Positions 1 through 7,404 of a stretch of 64,000 bases of DNA are shown here, piece by piece (position 1 is the first letter of the stretch; every line of letters starts with the position of its first letter). Source of the stretch: Pelagimonas sp. (GTDB lineage: Bacteria; Pseudomonadota; Alphaproteobacteria; Rhodobacterales; Rhodobacteraceae); contig JAOASD010000005.1 in assembly GCA_025210265.1 (NCBI GenBank), positions 167,181 through 231,180 on the forward strand. Reading direction: 5' to 3'. Both the position numbers and the translations under genes were made by a program. The notes under the pieces are model-generated. The model was not told the DNA's origin. It saw only the letters and a list, made by a program, of their open reading frames with translations, and ran no database searches.

Positions 1-1
1 G

Positions 2-439
2 CTTGGCTGGACCGTGACCTGTGCCGAAAGCTGCACCGGCGGCAAGGTTGCTGCCGCGCTCACCGATATTGCGGGCAGCTCGGCAATCTTTCAGCACGGC
101 TTTGTCACCTATGCCAATGAGGCCAAGGCCGAGATGCTGGGTGTGCGGCCCGACACGCTCGCCCGCCATGGCGCGGTGTCCGAAGAGGTCGCCCGCGAAA
201 TGGCACAGGGGGCCATGCAGGCAGCCAACGCCCAGATCGCCGTGGCCATCAGCGGCATCGCAGGCCCCGGCGGGTCAGAGCACAAACCCGAAGGCCGGGT
301 CTGCTATGCGCTGGCCGCGCCGACAGGTATAATCAGCGAAACCGTGGAACATGGCGCATTGGGCCGCGCCCAGGTCCGCGCCGCCGCAACAGAACACGCG
401 CTGCGCCTGATCCGGGGCGCATTGAACAGCACCAGCTGA
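2..439 (+). CDS. CinA family protein, C-terminal nicotinamide-nucleotide amidase domain (5' partial)
   Basis: The reading frame is already open at base 2, where it reads LGWTVTCAESCTGG, so the gene begins before the window and about 20 N-terminal residues are probably missing. AESCTGG and SGIAGPGG are the signature stretches of the CinA C-terminal (PncC) domain, which deamidates nicotinamide mononucleotide in NAD salvage. The remaining 145 residues match a stand-alone PncC-type domain of about 160 residues. The GTG at base 14 lies inside conserved sequence and is not a likely start. The family is clear; the NMN deamidase activity is inferred from the family. Confidence 0.9.
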   Translation, partial: LGWTVTCAESCTGGKVAAALTDIAGSSAIFQHGFVTYANEAKAEMLGVRPDTLARHGAVSEEVAREMAQGAMQAANAQIAVAISGIAGPGGSEHKPEGRVCYALAAPTGIISETVEHGALGRAQVRAAATEHALRLIRGALNSTS

Positions 440-468
440 AAAAAGATGCCCCCAGAACACGCGTGATG

Positions 469-507
469 CCTTAAAATTAAGCGATATGATAACGCCTTAA
501 TTTTAGG
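469..507. repeat. AT-rich dyad upstream of the ammonium channel gene
   Basis: CCTTAAAATTAAGCG (469-483) and CGCCTTAATTTTAGG (493-507) form an inverted repeat around a 9-base spacer. Each arm has one unpaired T or G insertion. It lies between the cinA-like stop and the amt start, in sequence much richer in A and T than the surroundings. It could be a regulator site or a weak terminator. No T-run follows, so a regulatory role is slightly preferred. Confidence 0.4.
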
Positions 508-653
508 ATTAATCACACCTCAGCGACTAATTTTTAAGCAATAACCAAACTGCCTTCATTTTCCGCAGCCTCAATTTCAATTGCTTCTTTTTTCCGCAGA
601 TGAATCCCGGTTTGACCAGCGTCAACGGATCGGAAATCGGAAGGAACGGGACA

Positions 654-1853
654 ATGAACGGAGCGGATACCGCCTGGATCATCGTGGCAACAGCATTGGT
701 GCTGTTCATGACTTTGCCGGGGCTGGCGCTGTTTTACGGCGGGCTGGTGCGGGCGCGAAATGTGCTGAGCGTGTTTATGCACTGCTATGCGATTGCCTGT
801 TTGATGAGCGTATTGTGGCTGGCCTTTGGCTATTCCATCGCCTTTGGCAGCGGCACAAGCGGGTTTTGGGGCGGTCTGGACAAGGCCTTCCTGAGCGGCG
901 TCACAGCGGACAGCCTGTCTGGCACCCTGCCCGAAGTGCTGTTCTTTGCCTTTCAGATGACCTTTGCCATCATCACCCCGGCGCTGATCGTGGGGGCCTA
1001 TGTGGAACGCGTGGGCTTTGGCTTTGTCATGGTGTTTTCGGGGCTGTGGATGCTGCTGTGCTATGCGCCGGTGGTGCATTGGATCTGGGGCGGCGGGTTC
1101 CTGGCCGATGGCGGGATCTTTGGTGATACTGGGGTAAAGGATTTTGCTGGCGGTATCGTGGTGCATGAAACTGCGGGTCTGGCCGCGTTGATCATCGCCA
1201 TGTTCCTGGGACCGCGCAAAAACCAGACCACCCCGCCGCATAATCCCGGCTATGTCATGATTGGTGCCGCGATGCTGTGGGTTGGTTGGTTCGGCTTTAA
1301 CGGCGGGTCGCAGCTGGCTGCCGATGGCGGTGCTGCACTGGCGCTGACCGTAACGCATATTTCTGCTGCAACCGCGTCGCTGACCTGGGCGCTGTGGGAA
1401 AAGATCAAGTTCGGCAAGGCCTCGCTGGTGGGTCTGGTGACGGGCACGATTGCGGGCCTGGCGTCGATCACCCCGGCTTCGGGCTTTGTCGGCCCGATCG
1501 AGGCGCTGATCATCGGGGCCGTGGCCGGTGTGCTATGTCAGGAAGCCGTCAACCTAATCCGCAACACGCTGAAGATCGACGACACGCTGGATGTGTTCGC
1601 GGTACATGGTGTGGGCGGCATCTTTGGCACCATCATGATCGCGGTCTTTGCCTCGCTGGGATTTGAGACCGGCGGGTCGTGGGCGGCGCAGCTGGGTGGT
1701 CTGGCGATCGTCGGGATCTTCACTACAGTGGTGACAGTTGTTCTGATCTATGTGGTCAAGGCGATCACCCCACTGCGAGTGGATGCCGAGACAGAGGTGA
1801 ACGGTCTGGACATCACGGTGCATGGTGAGCGCGCCTATGATCACAACAGCTGA
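654..1853 (+). CDS. amt: ammonium transporter (Amt family)
   Basis: A 399-residue polytopic membrane protein that would conduct ammonium or ammonia across the inner membrane. The family is shown by LALFYGGLVRARNVLS in the first helices, a phenylalanine-rich segment near FQMTFAIITPALI, and the two pore histidines in VVHETAG and AVHGVGGIFGT. The start at 654 is preferred over an ATG at 600 because AAGGAACGG sits 7 bases before it, and because this subgroup begins directly with MNGADTAWI and has no cleaved signal. The C-terminal GLDITVHGERAY is the usual cytoplasmic tail that contacts GlnK. No glnK lies next to it. A strong terminator follows. Confidence 0.95.
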   Translation: MNGADTAWIIVATALVLFMTLPGLALFYGGLVRARNVLSVFMHCYAIACLMSVLWLAFGYSIAFGSGTSGFWGGLDKAFLSGVTADSLSGTLPEVLFFAFQMTFAIITPALIVGAYVERVGFGFVMVFSGLWMLLCYAPVVHWIWGGGFLADGGIFGDTGVKDFAGGIVVHETAGLAALIIAMFLGPRKNQTTPPHNPGYVMIGAAMLWVGWFGFNGGSQLAADGGAALALTVTHISAATASLTWALWEKIKFGKASLVGLVTGTIAGLASITPASGFVGPIEALIIGAVAGVLCQEAVNLIRNTLKIDDTLDVFAVHGVGGIFGTIMIAVFASLGFETGGSWAAQLGGLAIVGIFTTVVTVVLIYVVKAITPLRVDAETEVNGLDITVHGERAYDHNS

Positions 1854-1877
1854 TCTTTGGTTGTGATTGACAGAGAG

Positions 1878-1902
1878 CGGGCCCTTTGGGGCCCGTTTTT
1901 TA
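1878..1902 (+). terminator. intrinsic terminator of amt
   Basis: CGGGCCC (1878-1884) pairs perfectly with GGGCCCG (1889-1895) around a TTTG loop and is followed by TTTTTTATT. It begins 25 bases after the amt stop codon. Confidence 0.9.
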
Positions 1903-1904
1903 TT

Positions 1905-1992
1905 GGTTTCGGATCGCTGGCGCGATCCGACAGATCGGGGGAGGCACTGCCTCCCCCGGACCCCCTCCGGAGGTATTTTTACCAAGAAGAAG
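1905..1992 (+). repeat. dispersed GC-hairpin repeat, copy 1
   Basis: A hairpin GGATCGC-TGGC-GCGATCC (1911-1928) is followed by a GGGGGAGG/CCTCCCCC pair and then a tail reading GGAGGTATTTTTACCAAGAAGAAG. The same tail recurs at about 30658, 50791, 56629 and, reversed, 59481. All copies are intergenic. Confidence 0.7.
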
Positions 1993-1994
1993 AT

Positions 1995-2017
1995 GTAGGG
2001 TGGGTTTTCAACCCACC
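1995..2017 (-). repeat. GGTGGGTT hairpin repeat, copy 1
   Basis: GGTGGGTT (1999-2006) pairs with AACCCACC (2010-2017), just past the stop of the MmgE/PrpD gene read leftward. A near-identical hairpin lies just past the MBL gene stop at 59604-59622. The placement suggests a mobile terminator-like repeat. Confidence 0.6.
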
Positions 2018-2021
2018 GTGC

Positions 2022-3290
2022 CTAGATCTGGGTAATGAGCGCGGCGAGGTCGTTGGTCTCAATAGCCTGCCAGATCTTTTGCGCTTTACCTTTGCCGATC
2101 AGGCTGCACGCCTTTGCCTGCAGGCGGGTCTGACGGGTTGCCAGCGGCATGGGTGTGTTGAGGTCATATGTGGCTTCGACCCAGTGGCCGTTAATTTTCA
2201 GGCGCAGATTGGCCGCGGTTTCGGGTAGGTTTTCAGAGCCTGTGACGGTGACCTTGTCGCGCAGCGCGGTGATTTTCGGATCCTGACAGAGCGCATCTGA
2301 ATAGGTGTTCAGCGCGGCGGTGTCATGGCCAAGCAGGCTGAGCGCGCTTACCATGCGGTAGGAAAATTTGGCCTCTAGCCCCGTTTGGGGCGCGGGTTGG
2401 TTGCAGACGGTCAGCCAGCGCGGATGGGTGGTGATGTCTACCGCTTCTATCGCGTCAGGGTCTATCGGTTTCAGGCTCGAGAGCGCCTCGAGCGTGGCAT
2501 GCAGACCGTGGCAGCAGGCGTGGAATTTGTGGCTGATCTGGGTGAACAGGAAACCCGGCGCGTCGCTATCTGCGCCATCCGCGTGATGGGTGGCGAAAAA
2601 GCCATTCTGCCCCTCCAGCGCGTCGGGGTTGGATTGGAAACCACGCGCGGCGAGCAAGGCGGCCTCGACCCCGGCAGAGGCGGCGAGACCCGCATTATAG
2701 GGTTTGCCCATGCTGCCGAATTGCGATTTGAGCCCGGCGGCGCGGGTGCTGACCAGACCGATGGCGTGGCCCATCTGGCTGTCGCTGAGCTGTAGCAGAA
2801 GGCCTGCGGCAATCGTCGCGCCAAACGCGCCTGCGGTCGCCGTCTGGTGATAGCCGATCTGGTAATGCCCACGCCCAAGGCGGATGCCGATGCGAATCGA
2901 GGCTTCGACCCCGGCGAGGCTGGCGCGCAGAAAGGCGTCAAAGGGGATATCCTGCGCCTCGGCCACGGCCAGCGCGGCGGGCAGCACGGCCACGGAGGGG
3001 TGGCCGATATGGGCGAAATGGGTGTCGTCGTAATCCAGCGCGTGGGATGTCGCGCCATTCACAAGCGCGGCAGCGCGCATCGGGGCGCGGCCTTTGCCCA
3101 ACAGGCTGGCTTGTGGCGCGCCGCCCTCGTCTAGCGCCATGTCACGGCAGATCTGCGCCACGGGTTCCTGCGCGCCCGCAATGCCGCAGGCCATCCAATC
3201 CAGCAGGCTGAGCCGCATCATCTGCAGCGCCTCTGGTGTGGGCTCTGCCAATGCGGGTTGCAGCCAGCGGGAGTGGATCAGGTCAGCCAT
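2022..3290 (-). CDS. MmgE/PrpD family protein
   Basis: 422 residues. The fold is that of 2-methylcitrate dehydratase PrpD, cis-aconitate decarboxylase and related enzymes. Seen in the sequence are LDYDDTHFAHIGHPS near residue 85, GYHQTATAGAFGATIAAGLL and KPYNAGLAA, all characteristic of the family. The start at 3290 has AAAGGA upstream and overlaps the stop of the upstream RatA-like gene by 8 bases, so the two are probably translationally coupled. No prpB, prpC or acetyl-CoA genes are adjacent, so the substrate cannot be assigned. An ATG 36 bases further upstream is less likely because it has no ribosome site. Confidence 0.85.
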   Translation of the reverse strand: MADLIHSRWLQPALAEPTPEALQMMRLSLLDWMACGIAGAQEPVAQICRDMALDEGGAPQASLLGKGRAPMRAAALVNGATSHALDYDDTHFAHIGHPSVAVLPAALAVAEAQDIPFDAFLRASLAGVEASIRIGIRLGRGHYQIGYHQTATAGAFGATIAAGLLLQLSDSQMGHAIGLVSTRAAGLKSQFGSMGKPYNAGLAASAGVEAALLAARGFQSNPDALEGQNGFFATHHADGADSDAPGFLFTQISHKFHACCHGLHATLEALSSLKPIDPDAIEAVDITTHPRWLTVCNQPAPQTGLEAKFSYRMVSALSLLGHDTAALNTYSDALCQDPKITALRDKVTVTGSENLPETAANLRLKINGHWVEATYDLNTPMPLATRQTRLQAKACSLIGKGKAQKIWQAIETNDLAALITQI

Positions 3291-3729
3291 GCAATTCCTT
3301 TGCGCGCTCTTCAAAGGCGCGGACAATGCGTTGCATCGCCTCGAAAAAGAACATGCCCGCCGCCTTTTGCAGGATCACGTTCTTGAATTCGAAATCCACA
3401 TGGAAGGAGACGTTGCAGCCGCCTTCGGCCGCGTCTTCGAACTGCCATTTGGAGATCAGATGTTTGAACGGTCCGTCCAGATATTCGGTGTCGATCCGGC
3501 GATCCCCGGGCCACAGGGTCACGCGCGAGCCGAATCTTTCACGGAAAACCTTAAAGCTGATCACCAGATCGGCCAGCATGACCTGATGGTCGCCCTTGTC
3601 CTCGGTCGAGCGGATGCGCGCGGCGGCGGTCCAGGGCAGGAATTTCGGATAGCTGCCCACATCCCCCACCAGATCATACATCTGCTGGGCGCTATATGGC
3701 AGGTGCCGGGTTTCGGAATGGGTCGGCAT
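3283..3729 (-). CDS. type II toxin-antitoxin RatA / COQ10-like SRPBCC protein
   Basis: 148 residues of the START-like (SRPBCC) fold: PTHSETRHLPYSAQQMYDLV at the N-terminus, YPKFLPW, and a C-terminal helix after KAAGMFFFEAMQRIV. In alphaproteobacteria members act as ubiquinone-binding COQ10 proteins; the E. coli relative RatA is reported to block ribosome association. The start at 3729 is chosen because AGGGGG lies 5 bases before it and because the family begins MPTHSE. It is coupled to the MmgE/PrpD gene downstream. Family assignment is secure; choosing between the quinone and ribosome roles is not possible from sequence alone. Confidence 0.85.
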   Translation of the reverse strand: MPTHSETRHLPYSAQQMYDLVGDVGSYPKFLPWTAAARIRSTEDKGDHQVMLADLVISFKVFRERFGSRVTLWPGDRRIDTEYLDGPFKHLISKWQFEDAAEGGCNVSFHVDFEFKNVILQKAAGMFFFEAMQRIVRAFEERAKELHG

Positions 3730-3800
3730 GTCGCCCCCTTGCCTAAGTGACAATGGCGCGTCATGTCGTATGTTTGGAAGGGAAATTCAAGGGAATCCCG

Positions 3801-4343
3801 ATGACACAGCGTCCTTATGTCGTAGATCAGATGATTTCGGCCAAAACCATCGCCGCGCGGATCGAGGATCTGGCGCGCGAGATCGAAACCGAATTTGCCA
3901 GCGTGGACAAGCTGGTGGTGGTTGGGCTCTTAAGGGGGTCTTTTGTGTTTATCGCCGATCTGGTGCGCGAGCTGAACCTGGATGTGGAGGTCGACTTTCT
4001 GGAGGCCTCGTCTTACGGCAACGCCACGGAATCCTCGCGCGAGGTGCGAATCCTCAAAGATCTGCGCGGCGGGATCGAGGGGCGCGATGTGCTGGTGGTC
4101 GAGGATATCGTCGATACCGGCCACACGATGAAGCATGTTCTGGGGCTGCTGAATGCGCGCAAACCGCATAAGCTGCGCTCGATCGCGCTGCTGGACAAAC
4201 CATCCCGGCGCGAGGCGGATGTGCGGGCGGATTGGACCGGGTTCGAGATCCCCGATGAGTTTGTGGTCGGCTACGGCATTGATTTTGCACAGCACAATCG
4301 CAACCTGCCCTTTATCGGCAAGGTTCGATTTACTGAGGACTGA
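3801..4343 (+). CDS. hpt: hypoxanthine phosphoribosyltransferase
   Basis: 180 residues. It converts hypoxanthine or guanine plus PRPP to IMP or GMP in purine salvage. The PRPP-binding loop [14 protein letters not shown] lies around residue 98, and [16 protein letters not shown] is the flavodoxin-like strand-loop of type I phosphoribosyltransferases. The length is normal for HPRT. The start at 3801 ([10 protein letters not shown]) has AAGGGA 7 bases upstream; an in-frame ATG at 3747 would add 18 atypical residues. It stands alone and diverges from the RatA-like gene. Confidence 0.92.
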   Translation: MTQRPYVVDQMISAKTIAARIEDLAREIETEFASVDKLVVVGLLRGSFVFIADLVRELNLDVEVDFLEASSYGNATESSREVRILKDLRGGIEGRDVLVVEDIVDTGHTMKHVLGLLNARKPHKLRSIALLDKPSRREADVRADWTGFEIPDEFVVGYGIDFAQHNRNLPFIGKVRFTED

Positions 4344-4358
4344 GATCCGGGACTGGCG

Positions 4359-4380
4359 AAAATCAGCTTTGGCTGATTTT
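4359..4380 (+). terminator. hairpin after hpt
   Basis: AAAATCAGC (4359-4367) and GCTGATTTT (4372-4380) form a perfect 9-bp stem with a TTTG loop, 16 bases after the hpt stop. There is no T-run beyond the stem itself. A second hairpin with the same ATCAGC core, 4453-4474, contains the end of lipA on the other strand. Confidence 0.6.
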
Positions 4381-4452
4381 GCCCGCAGCGCGGCGATCCG
4401 CCGTGCTACCTCAATTTAGAACGCCGTCGCCTGCCCCAAGTGGGACGGGTGC

Positions 4453-4474
4453 AAGATCAGCCTTTGCTGATCTT
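4453..4474 (-). terminator. hairpin overlapping the lipA stop codon
   Basis: AAGATCAGC (4453-4461) pairs with GCTGATCTT (4466-4474). The lipA stop (complement of 4457-4459) lies inside the left arm, so the hairpin forms at the very end of the lipA message. Confidence 0.5.
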
Positions 4475-5407
4475 GGCCTGACGCGCCGCGCGCAGGCGGG
4501 CAAAATCGTCGCCCGCGTGGTAGGACGAGCGTGTCAGCGGGGTCGCCGACACCATCAGGAATCCTTTGCCATAGGCGGATTTTTCGTAACCTGCGAATTC
4601 TTCGGGCGTCACAAAACGATCCACCTTGTGGTGTTTCGGTGTCGGCTGCAGATACTGACCAATAGTCAAAAAATCCACATCCGCCGCGCGCATGTCATCC
4701 ATGACCTGCAGCACCTGCGGGCGGTCTTCGCCCAGGCCAACCATGATACCGGATTTGGTAAAGATCGAGGGATCCAGTTCCTTGACCCGCTGCAGCAGGC
4801 GCAGCGAGTGGAAATAGCGGGCGCCGGGGCGCACGGTCAGATACAGGCCCGGCACGGTTTCAAGGTTGTGGTTGAACACATCCGGGCGGGCCTCGACCAC
4901 GGTTTCCAGCGCGCTGTCATCGCATTTCAGAAAATCCGGGGTCAGGATTTCGATCGTGGTCTTGGGCGAGCGGTGACGCACGGCGCGGATGGTCTGGGCG
5001 AAATGCTCGGCCCCGCCATCTTCCAGATCGTCGCGGTCGACGCTGGTGATCACAACATGGTTCAGGCCCAGTTTCTGCACCGCATCGGCCACGCGCCCCG
5101 GTTCGAACACATCCAGCGTATCGGGCCGGCCTGTGGCCACGTTGCAGAAGGTACAGCCGCGGGTGCAGATCTCGCCCATGATCATCATGGTGGCGTGGCC
5201 CTGATTCCAGCATTCACCGGCATTGGGGCAGCCCGCCTCTTCGCAGACCGTCACCAGGTTATGTTCCCGCATGATGCGGCGGGTGTCATTATACCCCTCG
5301 CCGCCCGGCGCACGCACCCGGATCCAATCCGGTTTCTTGGGCTGGGCATTGTCGGGACGGTGGGCTTTTTCGGGGTGGCGCTCTGACGGAATTTTGAGAT
5401 CACGCAT
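4457..5407 (-). CDS. lipA: lipoyl synthase
   Basis: 316 residues. A radical SAM enzyme that inserts two sulfurs into octanoyl groups to form lipoate on pyruvate and 2-oxoglutarate dehydrogenases and GcvH. Both iron-sulfur motifs are present: the auxiliary cluster [12 protein letters not shown] and the radical [11 protein letters not shown]. The C-terminal SSY serine ligand is in [12 protein letters not shown]. The start at 5407 ([14 protein letters not shown]) follows GGGGA; 47 extra in-frame codons upstream do not resemble the family. The nearest upstream same-strand gene is 256 bases away, so it probably has its own promoter. Confidence 0.96.
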   Translation of the reverse strand: MRDLKIPSERHPEKAHRPDNAQPKKPDWIRVRAPGGEGYNDTRRIMREHNLVTVCEEAGCPNAGECWNQGHATMMIMGEICTRGCTFCNVATGRPDTLDVFEPGRVADAVQKLGLNHVVITSVDRDDLEDGGAEHFAQTIRAVRHRSPKTTIEILTPDFLKCDDSALETVVEARPDVFNHNLETVPGLYLTVRPGARYFHSLRLLQRVKELDPSIFTKSGIMVGLGEDRPQVLQVMDDMRAADVDFLTIGQYLQPTPKHHKVDRFVTPEEFAGYEKSAYGKGFLMVSATPLTRSSYHAGDDFARLRAARQAKISKG

Positions 5408-5454
5408 GGATTTTTCCCCGAGAGAAGTTGCTGCGCCTCCTCTACTACAGCATT

Positions 5455-5529
5455 TGCAGGGGGTGTTACCAGTACCGCTTGGACTGAACTCCAGGTGGCG
5501 CATCCCCAAGTTGACCAGTACCCCCTGCA
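5455..5529. repeat. inverted repeat with internal direct repeats upstream of lipA
   Basis: TGCAGGGGGT (5455-5464) and ACCCCCTGCA (5520-5529) are perfect 10-base inverted arms 55 bases apart. ACCAGTACC occurs as a direct repeat at 5468-5476 and 5514-5522. It lies in the lipA leader or promoter region (5408-5662), where no gene is visible. Its function is unknown. Confidence 0.45.
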
Positions 5530-5662
5530 CCCAAAGCCTTGATTTCACAGGGTAGGACGCCAGTTCACCGCTGTGACATCATGCAAAATACGCAGGGCAG
5601 ATCTGCGTCAATGCGCCCTGAAACACGGCACATCTGCGCAAGTTTGTCCCCAGATCGCAGTG

Positions 5663-6775
5663 TCAGCCCAGCAAATCGCCCCCGCTCGCGGCGCGCTCTT
5701 CGTAATGGCGGCGCAGGCGTTGCAGCGCGATACGCAGCACAACTTTGCCCGAACGGGCCGACCAGCCCAGAGATTTTTCGGTGGTTTCCAGCCCTTCAAG
5801 GTAGCAGCAGCAGCGCAGCGCCACATCGCCCAGGCCGGGCCCCAGATCGCGCAAGGCAGCCTCTAGCCGGGTGCGGGCAGACTGGCTGCCAGGGGTCGCT
5901 TTGGCATCTGTGCTAGGCCCGGCGCTGAGGAACTGATCCCAATTCTGCACGCTGCCCGGATCCATCTGTGCCAGTTCGAAATCCTCGCGCAGCCGTTCAC
6001 CCGCCGACACCAGCACATCGCTGAGAAAGGGCACGCCCTCTTTGTCGCGGCGGCGCGCCAGCGCGGTCAGCGGGCTTTCGACCAGCGTATAGCGCCCTTT
6101 GCGCGCGCGGGGATCGCGGTCGATTTCCTCCAGCGCCTCGCTGGCTGCGCGCCCGGTGTCAAAGCCCGCCTGCGCCTCGGCAAAGCCGCGTATGCGGGTT
6201 TCTTCCTCTGCCACCAGCTTGCCCAGCGCGGCGCGCCCGGCCGCGGTGATGCGATAGCGCGAAATCCGCCCCGGTGCATCGCAGGAAATCCAGTCCTTCA
6301 GCGCCATGGCCTGCGCGATGGTCGAATCCACCACCGCCGTGCGGGCGCTGCCACCCTCGCCGGTGTCGCGCACCACCACGGCCTTGTCCATTTCAGCGGC
6401 CACCGCCAGCACCGCACCGGTTTCGCACAGCCGCCGCAGAACCCGGCGCGATTCGCGCGCAAGGGTGGTTTCATCCGGCGTTGCCGGGAATTCAATATGT
6501 GCCGTCATCGACTCTCTGTCCCTTTCAGAGTGTAACGTCCGATATGACGCTGCCTGTTTCCCCAAATGTTTCAGGGCTGCATCAATAAGTGGATCGTCCC
6601 GTCGGGTTTCGATTCGACGCACCTGGCGCAAAACGGTAGACGCGTGACAGCCGGCATGGCGCGCCAAGGCGCGGATGGACTGTCCCTGTTCTGTATGCGC
6701 GAGGTAGACCCGCGCCGCGTCCGGGACCCATTTGGGTAGCCGGGCGCTCTGTTTGCCTGAGCTGGCTTCGATCAT
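5663..6775 (-). CDS. DUF6456 domain-containing protein with N-terminal helix-turn-helix
   Basis: 370 residues. The N-terminus has a homeodomain-like helix-turn-helix (QSIRALARHAGCHASTVLRQ, residues about 32-51). A winged-helix-like middle follows (RYRITAAGRAALGKL), then a C-terminal DUF6456 region with two cysteines in ALRCCCYLEGLE and SARSGKVVLRIALQRL at the end. Such proteins are widespread and single-copy in Rhodobacterales; their role is not established. The start at 6775 follows GGGAAGGGACCG. It is probably a DNA-binding regulator by inference only. It diverges from the small DUF6477 gene. Confidence 0.8.
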   Translation of the reverse strand: MIEASSGKQSARLPKWVPDAARVYLAHTEQGQSIRALARHAGCHASTVLRQVRRIETRRDDPLIDAALKHLGKQAASYRTLHSERDRESMTAHIEFPATPDETTLARESRRVLRRLCETGAVLAVAAEMDKAVVVRDTGEGGSARTAVVDSTIAQAMALKDWISCDAPGRISRYRITAAGRAALGKLVAEEETRIRGFAEAQAGFDTGRAASEALEEIDRDPRARKGRYTLVESPLTALARRRDKEGVPFLSDVLVSAGERLREDFELAQMDPGSVQNWDQFLSAGPSTDAKATPGSQSARTRLEAALRDLGPGLGDVALRCCCYLEGLETTEKSLGWSARSGKVVLRIALQRLRRHYEERAASGGDLLG

Positions 6776-7007
6776 CGGTCCCTTCCCCTGGACGTCAAGA
6801 TATCCACACAATTATCCCCATGGATGAGTCGCAACCTAGGCGTGTGCTGGTTACTCCAAAGTTAAAATTGCGGACAAGCATGAGAATTTGCTGAATTTTC
6901 TAAACAGGGCCGTAACCCAACGCGCGCAGCGAACGATGCCCACGCAACGCCCCCCAACCTTGTGGGATTGTGTCTGCGGGGAATCACTGTGCGAAAGGAA
7001 ACCCAAA

Positions 7008-7304
7008 ATGAAGGATGTACTTGGACTGCTCAATGATCTGCGCCGCCCGCGCCTGTTGATCCGCGCCGCTCGTATCGGGGCGCAGGACTATCGCCGCGAT
7101 GCGCAGCTGCATCGCCTGCTGGGCTATGGCGGGCTGCCGCGCCACGGCGCTGCGCTGATGCGGCTGATGGAACTGGAAGGCGAACAGAATGAGCGCCGCA
7201 AAAGCGCCGATGCGGGTTATAGCGTCGCCCGCCATGTGGAGTTGCTGGTCGCGATGATGGGCGAAGCCCGCCTGCTGCGCGAAACCCGCGCCGCCCGTGC
7301 CTGA
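7008..7304 (+). CDS. DUF6477 family protein
   Basis: 98 residues, basic and helical, with the family stretch LRRPRLLIRAARIGAQDYRR near the N-terminus. It has no signal or membrane segment. The start at 7008 follows GAAAGGAAACCC. Adjacent divergent placement to the DUF6456 gene suggests shared regulation. The function is unknown. The 232 bases between the two genes hold their promoters, but I see no convincing -35/-10 pair. Confidence 0.8.
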   Translation: MKDVLGLLNDLRRPRLLIRAARIGAQDYRRDAQLHRLLGYGGLPRHGAALMRLMELEGEQNERRKSADAGYSVARHVELLVAMMGEARLLRETRAARA

Positions 7305-7351
7305 TCCCGCTGGCCCGCCCTTGGGGAAGCGGTTCGGGCCGACGCATCAGA

Positions 7352-7380
7352 CAAAGAAAAAGGGGCGGTCGCGCCGCCCC
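7352..7380 (-). terminator. terminator of the mttB-like gene
   Basis: Read leftward, GGGGCGG-CGCGA-CCGCCCC (complement of 7362-7380) is followed by TTTTTCTTTG. It begins 24 bases after the stop of the methyltransferase gene. The + strand gene ending at 7304 could use the stem too but lacks a T-run on its side. Confidence 0.85.
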
Positions 7381-7404
7381 CTTCTGATCCGATTGCCCTG
7401 AAAA

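Noticed and set aside
6790..6820. Two near-DnaA boxes (TGTGGATAT and TTATCCCCA) upstream of the DUF6456 gene
   Set aside because: Each has one mismatch, no cluster of further boxes or AT-rich unwinding region exists, and no replication genes are nearby.
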